From NCBI GenBank assembly GCA_963978895.1, contig OZ022242.1, positions 28,529,924-28,593,923 of the forward strand: a DNA stretch of 64,000 nucleotides, read 5' to 3'. The notes under the pieces were generated by a model. It was not told where the DNA came from and did not search any database. It saw nothing but the letters and a program-made list of their open reading frames with translations. The position numbers and the translations under genes are program-made. How positions within the stretch are numbered: position 1 is the first letter of the stretch; each line of letters opens with the position of its first letter. Source of the stretch: Erpobdella octoculata (Eukaryota > Annelida > Clitellata > Hirudinida > Erpobdellidae). This document shows positions 1 to 14,470 of the stretch, piece by piece.

Positions 1-659
1 TTAACCACAAAACATAATAAAATAAACGAATTATATAAAATTACTTAAGATGTGATATCTGCATCTTACACATAAAAATGGCACAATTTTTGAATTCAGG
101 TATTTGGTGGTGTATTGAGTGGTACTATAACGAGAAGTAATTCATTCTATGGAACTGGAGAATCGTTTCTTTTTACTTTTTGTCACTCTTTTCAAGTAAA
201 ACATACATTTTTATTAAATTTAAAGTTTTTTAATAATAATTTGATAATTTGACATACAAAATTTTTAGCATTTTCCCTGGTCTGGTAAAAATGATTGTAT
301 TGCTCGTGGATGTGCTGATTGTTTTGTGATGGGAGCGTCAAAGTAGGATTTTTTTTTAGTATTATATGTTGTTATTGACCACAGCTTAATTATTATTACT
401 AAAAAATGTTTAAGAAAAGCCACGTTATAAAAACACACCATAAAATTTTGAATAATTAAATACCTATGGTAAACAATATATAACCAAAGGTTTGCTTCTA
501 TAAATGAAGCTTGTAAAGAAACAATTATTAGAAAACTGGTTGTTGTCCATCCAGTCCCAAACAAGATATAACAGCAAAAACGGTTGAGTAAAAGCATAAG
601 TCAACCGATTCAACAATTAAAAAAAAATATTTTTTTTTGTTATAAGCTAAATTAGACCG
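1..659. other. AT-rich stretch, no gene recognised
   Basis: AT-rich sequence with many stop codons in every frame. The longest open frame (265-597, minus) has no recognisable motif and a composition typical of chance ORFs in such DNA. I see no RNA gene or mobile-element terminus here. Confidence 0.5.
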
Positions 660-1405
660 CAACGACAGATCTAGGATTTTCCATTGGGGGGATAATCTAA
701 CCAAAACTTGACAAAGAGATTTTTTTTACAAGTTACAAAACAAACAGTATGCACAAAGACAACATTCAAAACAAAAGTCAAATTTATAGAATAAAAAATC
801 TACAGTGCAAAATCAAGGCGCCTATTCTTGCTGGCTGCAAATCTATCAATAACATCATCTGTTTCTAAAGACAATGTTTCATGGATATATAATAATGCCA
901 GGCCAAGTAAACGCTCATCTGTGATTCTATTGCGCAATGAGCATTATAAACCGTTTCCTCATCTGGATGTCCCATTACAGCTGTGTAATGCCTCACAGTT
1001 TTCACCACATCAGTCTATCTGTATTGAGTGATCAACGATGGTAGCAGAGTTAAAATTTTCTAACCTCATTGACCATAAGTACACCACTTAGCTTCGGATT
1101 TTCCCGCTATTCTCTAGAAATGTTAGAACTTTATATATGCGCATGAGCTGGCGTGCATTCTCGTTTCACGGTGTAGCCCTGGAATTCTTAATATATATTA
1201 GAATGTTCATTGTGTAGCTGGTCAGTACTAACTTATGTGTACCTGTATCCCATAGAAATAGTAATGGGATTTTAATTGTACGTTACTGTTGTTAATAAGC
1301 AATCTGGGGGGCTTTTTAAAAAGAAACATTTTTTTATAGCATATACAAATTTTTTTAGTAATCTGGTGGGGGTGCATACCCCCCATCCCCCTAGATCCGT
1401 CGCTG
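660..1405 (-). mobile_element. hAT deletion derivative, family A copy 1 (ZMYM1-type)
   Basis: The left end reads CAACGACAGATCTAGG; the reverse complement of the right end reads CAGCGACGGATCTAGG, giving a terminal inverted repeat of about 15 bp. On the minus strand, about 800-970 encodes a hAT C-terminal dimerisation block (LRNRITDERLLGLALL, then LETDDVIDRFAASK, ending in a stop). The catalytic core is absent. The ends and coding block match the element at 52796-53319. No 8-bp target duplication is visible, so one flank may have changed. It is an internally deleted, non-autonomous copy. Confidence 0.75.
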
Positions 1406-1935
1406 GCTGGCCACGACCAATTACTGCTTATTTTTCATGCGCATTTAAGAAATTCATCATGACCTAGAACTTTTTTGAAAGTTTTAAACTCTTTGGTTAT
1501 ATGTAACTTTGAAGCCTAGTGTTACTTATCTAGTCTCCCGGCATAATTTATCGCTACATAGAAGTTCGAAAATTTGCAACTTTACGGTCTTAAAATTTTG
1601 AAAACCTGAGTTGAAATTCTTTTTCCACTGAACCAGTGAAATATCTAGACATTTTAAAAAATAAATCCAAATGAAAGGTGACACTATAACTTGTTCTCAT
1701 TAAATTTTTCAGTTTTTTTTATCTAAATTTCCACTAAAAATAACGAAGAAAAAGTTGTTAAAGCTTTAAGAGAACTATTTCAAAAACCATGACTTGTATT
1801 TGATAGAAATTTTGAAACTGCACAATGTTCATATAGATAAACGTGTGTGATCTTATGGACTGAAACTCCAATAGAGAAATACATCAAAGTTAACTTGACA
1901 AAAAAAGAAGACACTGATTTGAGAGACGATGGCGA

Positions 1936-2568
1936 ATGAAGAAAGATCCGCTGGACGATACGAAAGTTGACACCGACGAAAGAGCCGAGTGGGAATGTGA
2001 AAAGAAAACGTTTGATTGTAGCTTGGAAGAAAACAAACATGACGGCGATGAACTTCTCCAAAACAACAATAGCAAAAACTCTGAAAAAGATGAGCCAAGA
2101 ACAGAGAACGGTACCGAAGGTTCTAAATCAGATGAATCCACAGAGGATTCTAGATCAGATAGACTAAGAGTCATTGTAAAATCAAATAACAGTTTCATGA
2201 AGGGATTTATTGGATTTATGGAACGTGTTTTCGAAAAACCTTTTAAAGAGTTTTTTGAGAAAGATTTAAAAGATGTGAAGGAAGAAGAAAAAGCAGACAA
2301 TTCCGATAAACCGTGCAAAGATGTTCAGGACGAGGCATGCAAAAAAGGCTGTGATGAACCGTGCAGAAATGGCGACGATGAACCAAAGAAAGACTCTGTT
2401 GATGAGCCAAAGAAGGACTGGAAGAAGCTGCATCAAACGGTCAAAAGACTTGACCATGTTGTTTGCGAATTGCGGTCAAATCCACGAGTAAAGATCAAGT
2501 TATTTTGTGTTTGTGGCCGTGTCGCATTTCTCAAAAGCGACTATGCTGTTCGGGACGAACAGAATTAA
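1936..2568 (+). CDS. hypothetical charged low-complexity protein (210 aa)
   Basis: Open frame of 210 aa starting at ATG 1936; an in-frame TGA at 1915 bounds the start. The protein is very rich in D, E, K, S and N. It has a Cys-bearing acidic repeat (variants of D-E-P-C/K-K near residues 120-160) and a central segment, MKGFIGFMERVFEKPFKEFF, that could form an amphipathic helix. The C-terminus is less biased. There is no signal peptide, membrane segment or known domain. Composition this skewed can arise by chance, and a Ser-rich frame also lies open on the other strand. The frame is longer than most nearby ORFs and is clear of obvious repeats, so a real single-exon gene or an exon is possible. 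Function unknown. Confidence 0.35.
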   Translation: MKKDPLDDTKVDTDERAEWECEKKTFDCSLEENKHDGDELLQNNNSKNSEKDEPRTENGTEGSKSDESTEDSRSDRLRVIVKSNNSFMKGFIGFMERVFEKPFKEFFEKDLKDVKEEEKADNSDKPCKDVQDEACKKGCDEPCRNGDDEPKKDSVDEPKKDWKKLHQTVKRLDHVVCELRSNPRVKIKLFCVCGRVAFLKSDYAVRDEQN

Positions 2569-2789
2569 GAAGGGGGTAATCATGTAAAATCGATGATTTT
2601 ACGATCAGTTTCCCATTGATAGAGATTAATAGGATTTTTTTTATTATTATAGTTTATAGTCTTTTACACCATGTGTTTTAAGACGCATACGATTAATAGG
2701 ATTTATTAAGCTTAATTATTTATTTACCAATAAAACTGCAAAACCATTCTATTGAGCCCGGTGTACGATTTAGTGATATCGTAACAATA

Positions 2790-2849
<60 letters not shown>

Positions 2850-4039
2850 ACCATTTAGCGATTACTGACTTTTTTTAGTTTTGAAAAGTAGTGAATTGCA
2901 ACCGACAAAGATTTAAAGACAGGAGCCATACAAAATTTGTTTTTCTTTTTTATTTTTATTAGGTATAAAATCTATACGGACTTACTGGCCAATAATGAAT
3001 TTATATTTATTTTAACCTATTGCATTTTCATTATTAATTATTAATTTTATAGTTTTTTTAATTGATTTTTAATGTACATCTCCATTCTCCGTTTTGTTTA
3101 TATTCTTTAAGTTCATACGGACTCTGATGAACTTTTTTTGCAGCTAATATCACTTTTGTTCGTTAACGATGTTTGCGCTCATGTTAAAATAACAAATAAC
3201 TTTTTTCAGCGATGTCTTTGGACTGTGGATTGATGAAGAACTGAACAGAGGATGCACAAATCATTGTGATACGTTTGATAATGATATTCTCACTAAAAAC
3301 TCGAATTTTCAAATTTTTTCCATTGAGATATGGACATTTTTGTGAAAATTATAATAATTAAACAATTATGTAGCAGTGCTCTTTATATAATATTTGGAAA
3401 ATCTATACAATCATATCTTTGTTTTCAAATCCTTCATATTAACTTCACCATCAGTCTTGCTTGCTTTAGTCCAAATTAACTTAGTCAGAAAAAAACGTTA
3501 AACATGTCCAAAAATTATTTAAAAAAGTCGTAAAAACTTCGTTTTTTATGATAGTTTATAGTCCTTTACACCAAATGTTTTAAGACTGAATTGGCTGTAT
3601 GTAGGAAGCACACAAATACTTCCTGTCGTGGATCAAAGTTTGATCCTTTTAACTGTCCCTCCTTTTTTATTCAGGCTTGGGACTGGATCACAATTAGCAT
3701 AAAAACTTCGTTTTTAACAAATTTATTATAGTAAGTAGTTGTAAGGCGACTAAGCTGCTCGTTAAATTTGAATTAATATTTAATTATTAAAACTATTATC
3801 TACTTGTATTTTTTTGCTAGATGGCAAACCTTAACCAGTTAAATTTTAAATATTATTTAATTATTTTACACTTTAGTTTTTTTAAATGCCATCTACCGAA
3901 GGTAGGGAAATCCTCAGCCAACTTAGTATAAAATCTTCTTGCAAAAAAACCACTGTTACGGATTCAACACTTTGTGAGATATATAAGCTAATTAAAAATT
4001 ACAGCTATTTACTTGCTTCGGCAATGCATATAGTAATAA
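2569..4039. repeat. intergenic stretch with two SINE-tail fragments
   Basis: Segments near 2640-2700 and 3543-3690 share a block containing TTTATAGTCYTTTACACCA. The second also has GGAAGCAC...TACTTCCTGTCGTGGATCA. The same block forms the 3' part of the tRNA-derived SINE at 28791-29043, so these are probably truncated SINE copies. I see no gene in the rest. Confidence 0.5.
2787..2846. repeat. (TA)n microsatellite
   Basis: About 60 bp of nearly pure TA dinucleotide repeat. Confidence 0.95.
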
Positions 4040-5326
4040 TACTAGCAGTGCCCGTAGCGGCTTCGCTCGCATGAAATTAGAGAATTTGAACCGTGCACAT
4101 ATAGTAGAGTACTGCACGGATCAATTTTTTAGGTCTCGGCTCGGCCCGTCGACAACTTGGCCCAGCCCGTTTCAAAAACCGAAATTCCTGGCCCGGCACG
4201 GCCCGTCTAATATGGGCCCGGCCCGTTTTTACAGGCCTAGAAGTTCTATATACTTGATGAAAAACTTCGGCCCGTCCCACCTTGACTTCAGGTTTAGCCC
4301 GGCCCGTCTGAACACCCTAAAATCACTAAAATGTCTATATACTTGGTTAAAAATCTCGGCCCGTCCAACCTTGATTAAAGGTTTGGGCAGGGCCTTATGA
4401 AGACCCTAAAATAACGGCTTGGCCCGTCCGTCCGGTGAACTCATCAACTTTTAACCGGCACAAAACCTCAAAATACTAATTTTCACATCCGTAGCACTTA
4501 CAGTTTTTGAGTAGCAGTTATTTTAAAATCAAATAACCCTTTTTCCACTTCACATTTGAGGTCCTGGAAACCAAATTTTCAAAAAATGGTGAAACACGTA
4601 TATCATTATTTTTAGAGTAGAAACTAAATACTAATTTTACTTTTGTAGCTTTTACAGTTTTTGAGTAGCAGTTACTTTAAAAACCAAGTAACCCTATTTT
4701 CCACCCCCCATTTGAGGTCCGGGAAACCAAATTTGTAAAAAATGGTGAAACACGTATATCTTTATTTTTAGAAAAGAAACTAAATAATAATTTTTACATC
4801 TGTGGTATTTACTGTTTTTGAGTAGCAGTTACTATAAAAGACAATTAGCCCTATTTTCCACCCCAAATTTGAAGTCCTGGAAACCAAATTTTCAAAAAAT
4901 GCTAAAACACGTATTTCATTATTTTTGGAGTAGAAACTAAATACTAATTTTTACTCCTGTAGCATTAACAGTTTTTGAGTAGAAGCTACTTTAAAAACCA
5001 AATAACCCAATTTTCCAACCCACATTTGAGGTCCGGGAAACTGAATTTTCAAAAAATGGTGAAACACGTATCTTTTTATTTTTCAAAAAGAATCTATATA
5101 CCAAATTTCAAAAAAAAATTTTAGAAAAAATTTTTAGAAAAAAGTTTGTTTTCCAGTTTTTTCCCCTCAGGAGCAAAATTTTCAAAAATCCTTTCTTAGC
5201 GGATGTTTACGCTATAAAAGTAATATAAGTTCCAAATTTCACGTTCCTAGGATGAGGCGTTTGAGCTCGGCGTTGATTATGAGTCAGTCATCTGTCAGTC
5301 AGGACATGTTCTTTTATATATATAGA
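4040..5326 (+). mobile_element. uncharacterised repeat element with ACTAGC start and TATATAGAT end
   Basis: It begins ACTAGCAGTGCCCGTAGC and ends CAGTCAGGACATGTTC followed by TTTTATATATATAGAT. The same kind of termini (ACTAGC..., ...TATATATAGA) recur in other elements here near 35.5, 40.4, 44.7 and 49.7 kb. Inside are a GC-rich block with repeated CGGCCCGTCC motifs (4140-4430) and a tandem array (4472-5095). It has no convincing ORF. The shared ends suggest a non-autonomous family, class unknown. Confidence 0.55.
4472..5095. repeat. tandem repeat, four units of about 156 bp
   Basis: The anchor AATACTAAT (AATAATAAT in unit 3) recurs at 4472, 4627, 4783 and 4940, a period of 155-157 bp. Each unit has CAGTTTTTGAGTAG, a variant of TTTGAGGTCCGGGAAACC and GGTGAAACACGTAT. 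Units are diverged but clearly related. The array lies inside the 4040-5326 element. Confidence 0.9.
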
Positions 5327-8518
<3,192 letters not shown>

Positions 8519-9672
8519 TTAAATTATCGGACGACCATTGTAGTCAAAAATTACTTGATGGTCTTTAAATTTCAAATATTCAGACCTCCATGACCAATTC
8601 AAGCAAGAACAATTTAGTTTCACCTTTCGTGAAAAATGTAATCCGGGTTCTCTTCTGTTGAAAACAAGACATGCTTTATTGTTAGTATCAGTCCCGATGC
8701 GTCTCGCCAGTCTGTGAAACGGTAGTGGTGCTTTATTTTTAGCATAGTTTACATAAAACTGATCACTATTTATTAGATTACTATACACCGTGTACAGCTT
8801 GTTAGAATGACAGAAATAAATAAACCACATGGTCCACATGCTATCGGAAGAACGACGCTTTTCAAATTTTTTATACCAATTGGTCATAATTATGTTTGGC
8901 ACGTAAGGCCTGAGAACACTTTTTCGATCGAACCAATTTTGAAATTTTAACCAATTTTCAGGATCTGGGGCAAATCCCCACGATCCAACTAATCTGTACA
9001 AAAAACTCGGGCCTGTTAACATCGGATCAGGGCGGAATGGACGTCCATTTTCGGCCACAATAAGACCTTCACTCTGCAAAGTAAAACCAGCTAAATCTTT
9101 TCTGTTTTTGAAAAAACTTTTTGCCGCTTTGAGCCACCGATAAGCATATGGAGAAATGCTTAGATCATCTTCTAGTATCAAACCAATCTCATAATCAGTT
9201 TCTAAAAGATTTCCACTAGAAATTGTTGCATCATTTTCGGTTTTGGCTTTAGGCCTCCAGCTGTGAATCCACTGACCAATTATACCAGCGTGATTATTTT
9301 GAACATAAACTCTAACTGGACCCATATTCCACTTGAAACTTTTTGCGTAGTTGAACGTTTTTCTGTCGAGCATCCCATTCGGCGATTTGTCAATCCATAT
9401 TTCTAGTATTACTTTGTCTCCGTCAACATGTAGCTTGGCAAGAGACTGCAAAATCTGATATATGTAAATGTGATGAAATGTAGTAATGTGAGGTTTGTTA
9501 ATCTGAAGTTAAAACTAATTTCAAACCTTTAACAGACTGGAAGATCTGTTGTGAGTTAGCACAATTATTCTTAAATCTGCATAATTGTCCTTTAATAATT
9601 TACACGACACATTCTGCTTTGCAATTATCACAAGGTTACTTCCTGTCAGCATTTCACATGTTTGTGGTAGGT
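8519..9672 (-). CDS. glycosyltransferase-like protein, two 3' exons
   Basis: Two minus-strand exons. The upstream exon is 9672-9527, after an acceptor (..ATTTTTCAG) at 9673-9675. The terminal exon is 9454-8519, ending in TAA. The 72-bp intron (9526-9455) has GT..AG ends and joins in phase 0 to give SSSLLK-ILQSLAKLHV without a break. The upstream exon has LRIIVLTHNR, the first beta strand and loop typical of GT-A-fold transferases. About 65-75 residues into the terminal exon comes GLILEDDLSIS, where EDD probably serves as the DxD metal and nucleotide-sugar site. Aromatic-rich blocks follow (YRWLKAA, SWGFAPDPENW, SDSMWTMWFIYF). This layout fits a family of uncharacterised invertebrate proteins. 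A signal anchor, if any, would be in an upstream exon not identified. The reading frame is intact, so this is probably a functional host gene; the substrate is unknown. Confidence 0.75.
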
Positions 9673-9675
9673 CTG

Positions 9676-10385
9676 AAAAATAATATTTGAATTGAAAAAA
9701 CAGCAATTAAATTCATATGACAATAATAAAAACCATTTTTTAAATACGGCAAAACTAAAATTAATCCGGCGATGATGTCAGAAACAACAGCCTTTTATTC
9801 ATAACTAAGAAATTGGTACCGAAAAACTGGGCACAACCGGTCTGGTGCAAATTGTTTTGGCGCTTTTTTGCTTTGAAAAATACAAATATTGCACGTTTCG
9901 GGGTTTCTGCTTAAGCTTATAATTTTTAGCGTATTCAAAAAAATTTTAAAAAAGAAATTAATAATACACTTAGGCGACAGGCTGGTGAGGAAAATAAACT
10001 CAAAAACTAGACACCTTAGAGAGTTTGAGTTTTGCGCTAAAAAACTAGAATGCAATGCTATTAATAGCAAGTTTTTACCTTCTGAATTTCAACTTGATTG
10101 TATGGAAAGTTTGTTACCTTTCATTTAATTTAAATTTCCGATTGTTCTGTTTTATTCGGGTTTGGAAATAATTTTATTCCGAGCTTTCGTTATTGGAGAT
10201 ACTGTTGTGTCGTTTTGTAAATAATAAAGGTTTTGATTATTAACTGTCTTCAATTCTATTAAAATACCTAGTAAGGTCAAAGCGACTACAATTGATGACC
10301 CCGACTACACTTTAATTAGTAACACAATTCAAATTTGTTTACCACTAGGGCAAAAAAGCTAGTTCTGGCATTAGTTATCTCTAGT
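9676..10385. other. intergenic or upstream intron of the 8.5-9.7 kb gene
   Basis: The acceptor at 9673-9675 implies that the glycosyltransferase-like gene continues upstream on the minus strand, but no upstream exon was identified. A short plus-strand frame (9889-10128) has no recognisable domain. Confidence 0.4.
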
Positions 10386-10990
10386 ATCTAGTAAGTCGCT
10401 GCTGGCTGGATTACCACAAAGTTCACTTGAACCGCTACAGCGTGTTCAGAATACTGCTGTGCGGTTAATATTCCAACTCGGCGCACGTGACCACGTTACG
10501 ACGAGCATGTATCAATTACACTGGTTGCCAATAAAATGGAGAATACAATTCAAACTCTTCATAATAATTCACTCAATCTAATATGGAAAATGTCCTCAAT
10601 ATTCTACTGACGACGTCAAGTCGGTGGCGGGCAATGCCTCACGTTCTGGCCTGCGATCGGCCAACTCATCAACATTCACCATTCCTCTTCTCCACACAAA
10701 ACTCGGTGAACGAGCCTTTTCCTACTCTGGTCCCGCGTCATGGAACGCCCTTCCGTCAGAGATTCGCGAAACAGCGGATCCTCTCTCCTTTAGAAAAAAA
10801 AACTAAAAACATACCTCTTCAATAGTGCCTTTTCCTAACTTTTAATTCTAACGTTCTTTTATATCTTGCTACATTTATTTTTATTTAACTCTTTTTGTTC
10901 TATACCCGTGAACTATACACGATTGTAATGCGCCCATGTTCTTTTAGTAATGGGCGCAATATAAATTACTTTATAATAATAATAATAAAT
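10386..10990 (+). mobile_element. CR1/L2-type LINE, 3' fragment
   Basis: Translation across two frames gives the C-terminal region downstream of the RT domain in CR1/L2 LINEs: AGLPQSSLEPLQRVQNTAVR, then YQLHWLPIKWRIQFKLF, then LGERAFSYSGPASWNALPSE and LSFRKKLKTYLFNSAF. There is at least one frameshift or stop near 10575. The 3' end is GGGCGCAATATAAATTAC followed by a short ATAATAATA tail. The RT domain is absent, so the copy is 5'-truncated and dead. Confidence 0.85.
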
Positions 10991-11509
10991 ATATCTGAGC
11001 AAAAATTATATCTGCCCCAAATCGTCAATTTTCTTAGCTTAAATATTAATTTTTTTTTACATACATCCCCTGTAACATACTGACCTCTTTTTTTCTTTTT
11101 ATAAATTCATAAAATAACGAAAACTAAACATTTTAATGCATTAGCTAAAATTGCAATAACATTTATTCGAAACAACATGAGAATTTTCATAAATTTTGTA
11201 GTTTATTTTTTATTATTCTTATAATTAAATAAATTAAAAACACTCATTATTTATAAGCTATAAGATTGAGAATCATTGTTGGCAAACTATCCGACCTATT
11301 ATTTTAAGGCTTTTTATAGAAATGTCACAGGTACCCATGTCCAAACACAAAGCTCAGCAGCATCACTAGGTTTTTTCGTTACCCGAGTTTGAAACTAAAC
11401 GCAGAAATTTAAAAATCGTAAAACCAAACCAGGAAAGTTTAAAATTTCAAACTCGAAACTGAAAGACACGTTTAATGGTACCACCCAAGCCCTGTTTGAA
11501 ATTTACTAT

Positions 11510-12431
11510 AGGGTGGGCCGACTTTTGATTTGGAAATCGGCCAGATTGCTATTTCAACTGATTAATCGGTGTCCTGCACGGACAGCTTAACGATTCAAAT
11601 AGTGTTAAAATGTGTTATTTAATTAATCATCAGATAATTAAGTATTGAGCGTTAAATACGTTTGTAATATCTTTTTTATGTACCACTTACATTGTCATGT
11701 TTAATAAAAATATCATACAACAAATACAAATTTCTATAAACCAGATCTTAAATCCGTTAAAGGACATTTCCGTTTTCGTTAACTGAAATCACACTAGCAG
11801 CGCCAGCTTGGCTTGTAATAAATATTGTTGATGAAATAGAATGTCAGAAACAAATAAATGCTTCTTTGGCCAAACCTCGTCGGCCAAGAAGTAACCCACC
11901 AACGAATCCAATAATTTATTGGAAAGCTAAACACCTGGTCTTTCCTATTCTAGCTGCTGTTGCCAAGCGATATTTTACAATCCCCCATCTAAAGTCGACA
12001 ACGAGCGAACATTTAGTTTAGCAGGAAACATCTGCGATGATCTAGGTTCAACATTGACGGCCAAGAAAACGGAGATGCTTTTATGCTTTTATTTCTTTAA
12101 AAAAATCTTGGAGTCAACATATTTGATTATTTAATTATCTAAACTTGGCTAGCATTCTATTTTTTTAAATTCTTTGTTACGCCCTGTTCAATAAATATAT
12201 AGTATTTTTACCACGTAAACACTAAAAATGTCTTCAGTAAAATAATACATAATTTCATTGTCGATTTCCGCAATCTACCAAGACGGTAGACCTAGATTGA
12301 AAAAGAAAACTGTTTTTATTTAATCATTGAAAACTCCAAATTTCCGATTAATCAGATCAGGATCGGTAATAAAACGTCACCGATTATTTGAAATTCGGAA
12401 TCGCTAAAAAATAAAAATCGGCCCATCCCTC
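11510..12431 (+). mobile_element. hAT element with degraded transposase C-terminus
   Basis: The left end AGGGTGGGCCGACTTTT and the reverse complement of the right end GAGGGATGGGCCGATTTTT form an inverted repeat. The flanks TTTACTAT (11502-11509) and TTCACTAT (12432-12439) match at 7 of 8 bases, as expected of an aged hAT target duplication. Inside, about 11855-12110 encodes a hATC-like block: ILAAVAKRYFTIPPSKVDNE, RTFSLAG, LTAKKTEMLLCFYFFKKIL. The rest of the transposase is missing. Internally deleted, non-autonomous. Confidence 0.75.
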
Positions 12432-13370
12432 TTCACTATGTTCCGTTTTTTTATATCCACCCAATAAGAAGTTTTGAACATTAAAACCCCCAGTCCATCA
12501 ATTTGAAATTTGTGAACACGAATTGGAAAATTTAAAATCCTGAAGCCAAATAAAAGATTTCTAAAAGTTGATCTCGTTGCACCTCTCGTTTTTACAAACT
12601 TTTAATTAGGTTACAATCTCTGTTTGTGTGGCTTTCTCTGTACGCAAATCTTCCGAGTGAAATTTAACCAGCTTTTCGACTAGCTAGAAAAATGAAAATT
12701 TCAGGAAAGCTTTATATTGGATGACAATACATGATTCTATTAAAAAAAATTAATTTGAAAATCTTTCGTATTTCTAAATCGAGTGCATTTGAAATAAAAG
12801 TTTGTGTTGAAAAACTCGTTTTTTCTTTTCTTGTTTTATATTGCATTCATATGTATGTTTTTAATGAATTATTTAATAAAGTTTTTTTTAATTGCTCAGG
12901 ATGGGAAAGACAAATTGGGAAGTAATAAAAAAGTAAGTTATTATTCTATAATTAATTACTGGTATATATTTGAACAAAATGACAATGAAAACTCGTTCTA
13001 CAAATTAATAATTTTTGTTTTCAAAGCCTCTATTTTGAGTCAATTGTTGTCAAATCATAGACTGAAGAAACAACAATTTGTATAAAAAAACTAATCACAT
13101 TTAGAACGAAGAAAAAGAAAGAGTAAAAAAGAAAGAAAGAGATAGGGAAAAATAAGTGAAAAAGAAACCTGCTGAAAACGTTATTAAGCAGTTTAGCAGG
13201 CTGCCACATGGCGCTGGTCATTCAAAATTTATAAAACATAAATTATTTGAGTCATTTAAAATGTATTACATTTTTATTGTAAAACATCTTATCGAAAATT
13301 TTGTGTTAAACTACGTCAGGACCAAATCATCTTGCATTGCTGAAGAAAACGTGTTTATGGCACAACAAAT

Positions 13371-14470
13371 TTGTTCAGAGTTTTTTCAGATCCTCTGGAC
13401 GCAACTGACCGTGGACAACTTACATTACTAGCCTTGCTTGACTTGCAGGCGTCTTTAGACACCGTTGACCACCATATTCTCCTAAAACGACTGGAATCAG
13501 CTTTTGAGCTTAGCAGACCCGCGCAGAGGTGGTTCTACTGTTACCTACATGAGCTCGAGTGTCAAGTTATGGTTAAGGGCACCACCTCCTCCACACTTCA
13601 AATGGAGTGTGGTGTCTCACAGGGCTCAGTATTTGGTCCTACCTTTTTTCAATATACACATCTGAGTTCGTAAGTTTTTTAACGGAACATGGGCCAAAAG
13701 CACACTTCTATGCTTCTGCGATTCCACCGAGACGGTTGGGCTCTCGTTCAAAATAGCGGCCTGTATTAGAGGTATAAGCCATTGGATGAATTCAAGCCGT
13801 GTCCAGCTCAACGCTAGCAAACTGGAGTCTATCTGGTTTCTGACCATTTGACGCAGCCATCAAATTCCTACAGCACCGATTTGCTTTGGAGCGATCTTGA
13901 TCGAACCGTCCGATTTTCTTGACTCCGACCTGTCCATTCGCAAGTACATCAGCCGGGTCACGTGTGCGTGTTTTTCAACGCTGCGACACATCAAGGCTGT
14001 TGCTGGATATCTTTCATCTCTTGTCTTCTCGAAGCTCGACTATTGCAATTCCTTTTTATTCGGGCTTTCCAAGCATCCATTACGTCGTTTTCAATCAATA
14101 ATGAACTCAGCGGCTTCACTGGTGACAGGGGGCGATAAACACTACCACATTTTCTGTGCTCTGTGAAAGCTGCACTGGCTGTGTGTTGAGCACAAAATCA
14201 ACTTTAACATTGCATTACTGGTCTTCAAATGTCTTCACGGCTTGGCACTTCCTTACTTAGCATCAAAAATCGCATCATTGAAATCCATACACTCCCACAG
14301 AAGACGGAGATCCTTATCCACCGCTTCTCAGGAGTGCTGGTTACAGAAGGTTTAAGGTTACTAGATCAAGAATTTGAAATAGGCTGCCAACTGCTGTGAC
14401 ATCAGGCGCGACTCTTCAGTGCTTTAAAGAGACTTAAAATCACACTTGTTTCTTGGCCTAAAAGTCTAAC
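13371..14470 (+). pseudogene. CR1/L2-type LINE reverse transcriptase pseudogene
   Basis: LLALLDLQASLDTVDHHIL, the motif-A region with its first catalytic Asp, lies near 13430. WFYCYLHE and ECGVSQGSVFGPTFF, the motif-B region, follow by 13650. The YADD region is missing or scrambled. Downstream frames give WMNSSRVQLNASKLESIWF (near 13790), VFSKLDYCNSFLFGLSKHPL (near 14030) and a degraded LHWL..FKLL-like region (near 14170-14270). Several frameshifts and stops separate these blocks. A dead LINE copy distinct from the 10.4 kb fragment. Confidence 0.85.

Noticed and set aside
1780..2318. Minus-strand Ser-rich ORFs opposite 1936-2568
   Set aside because: Mirror of the D/E/K-rich plus frame; no independent support.
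4071..4400. 109-aa ORF
   Set aside because: Product of the CGGCCCGTCC-type repeat inside a mobile element; no domain.
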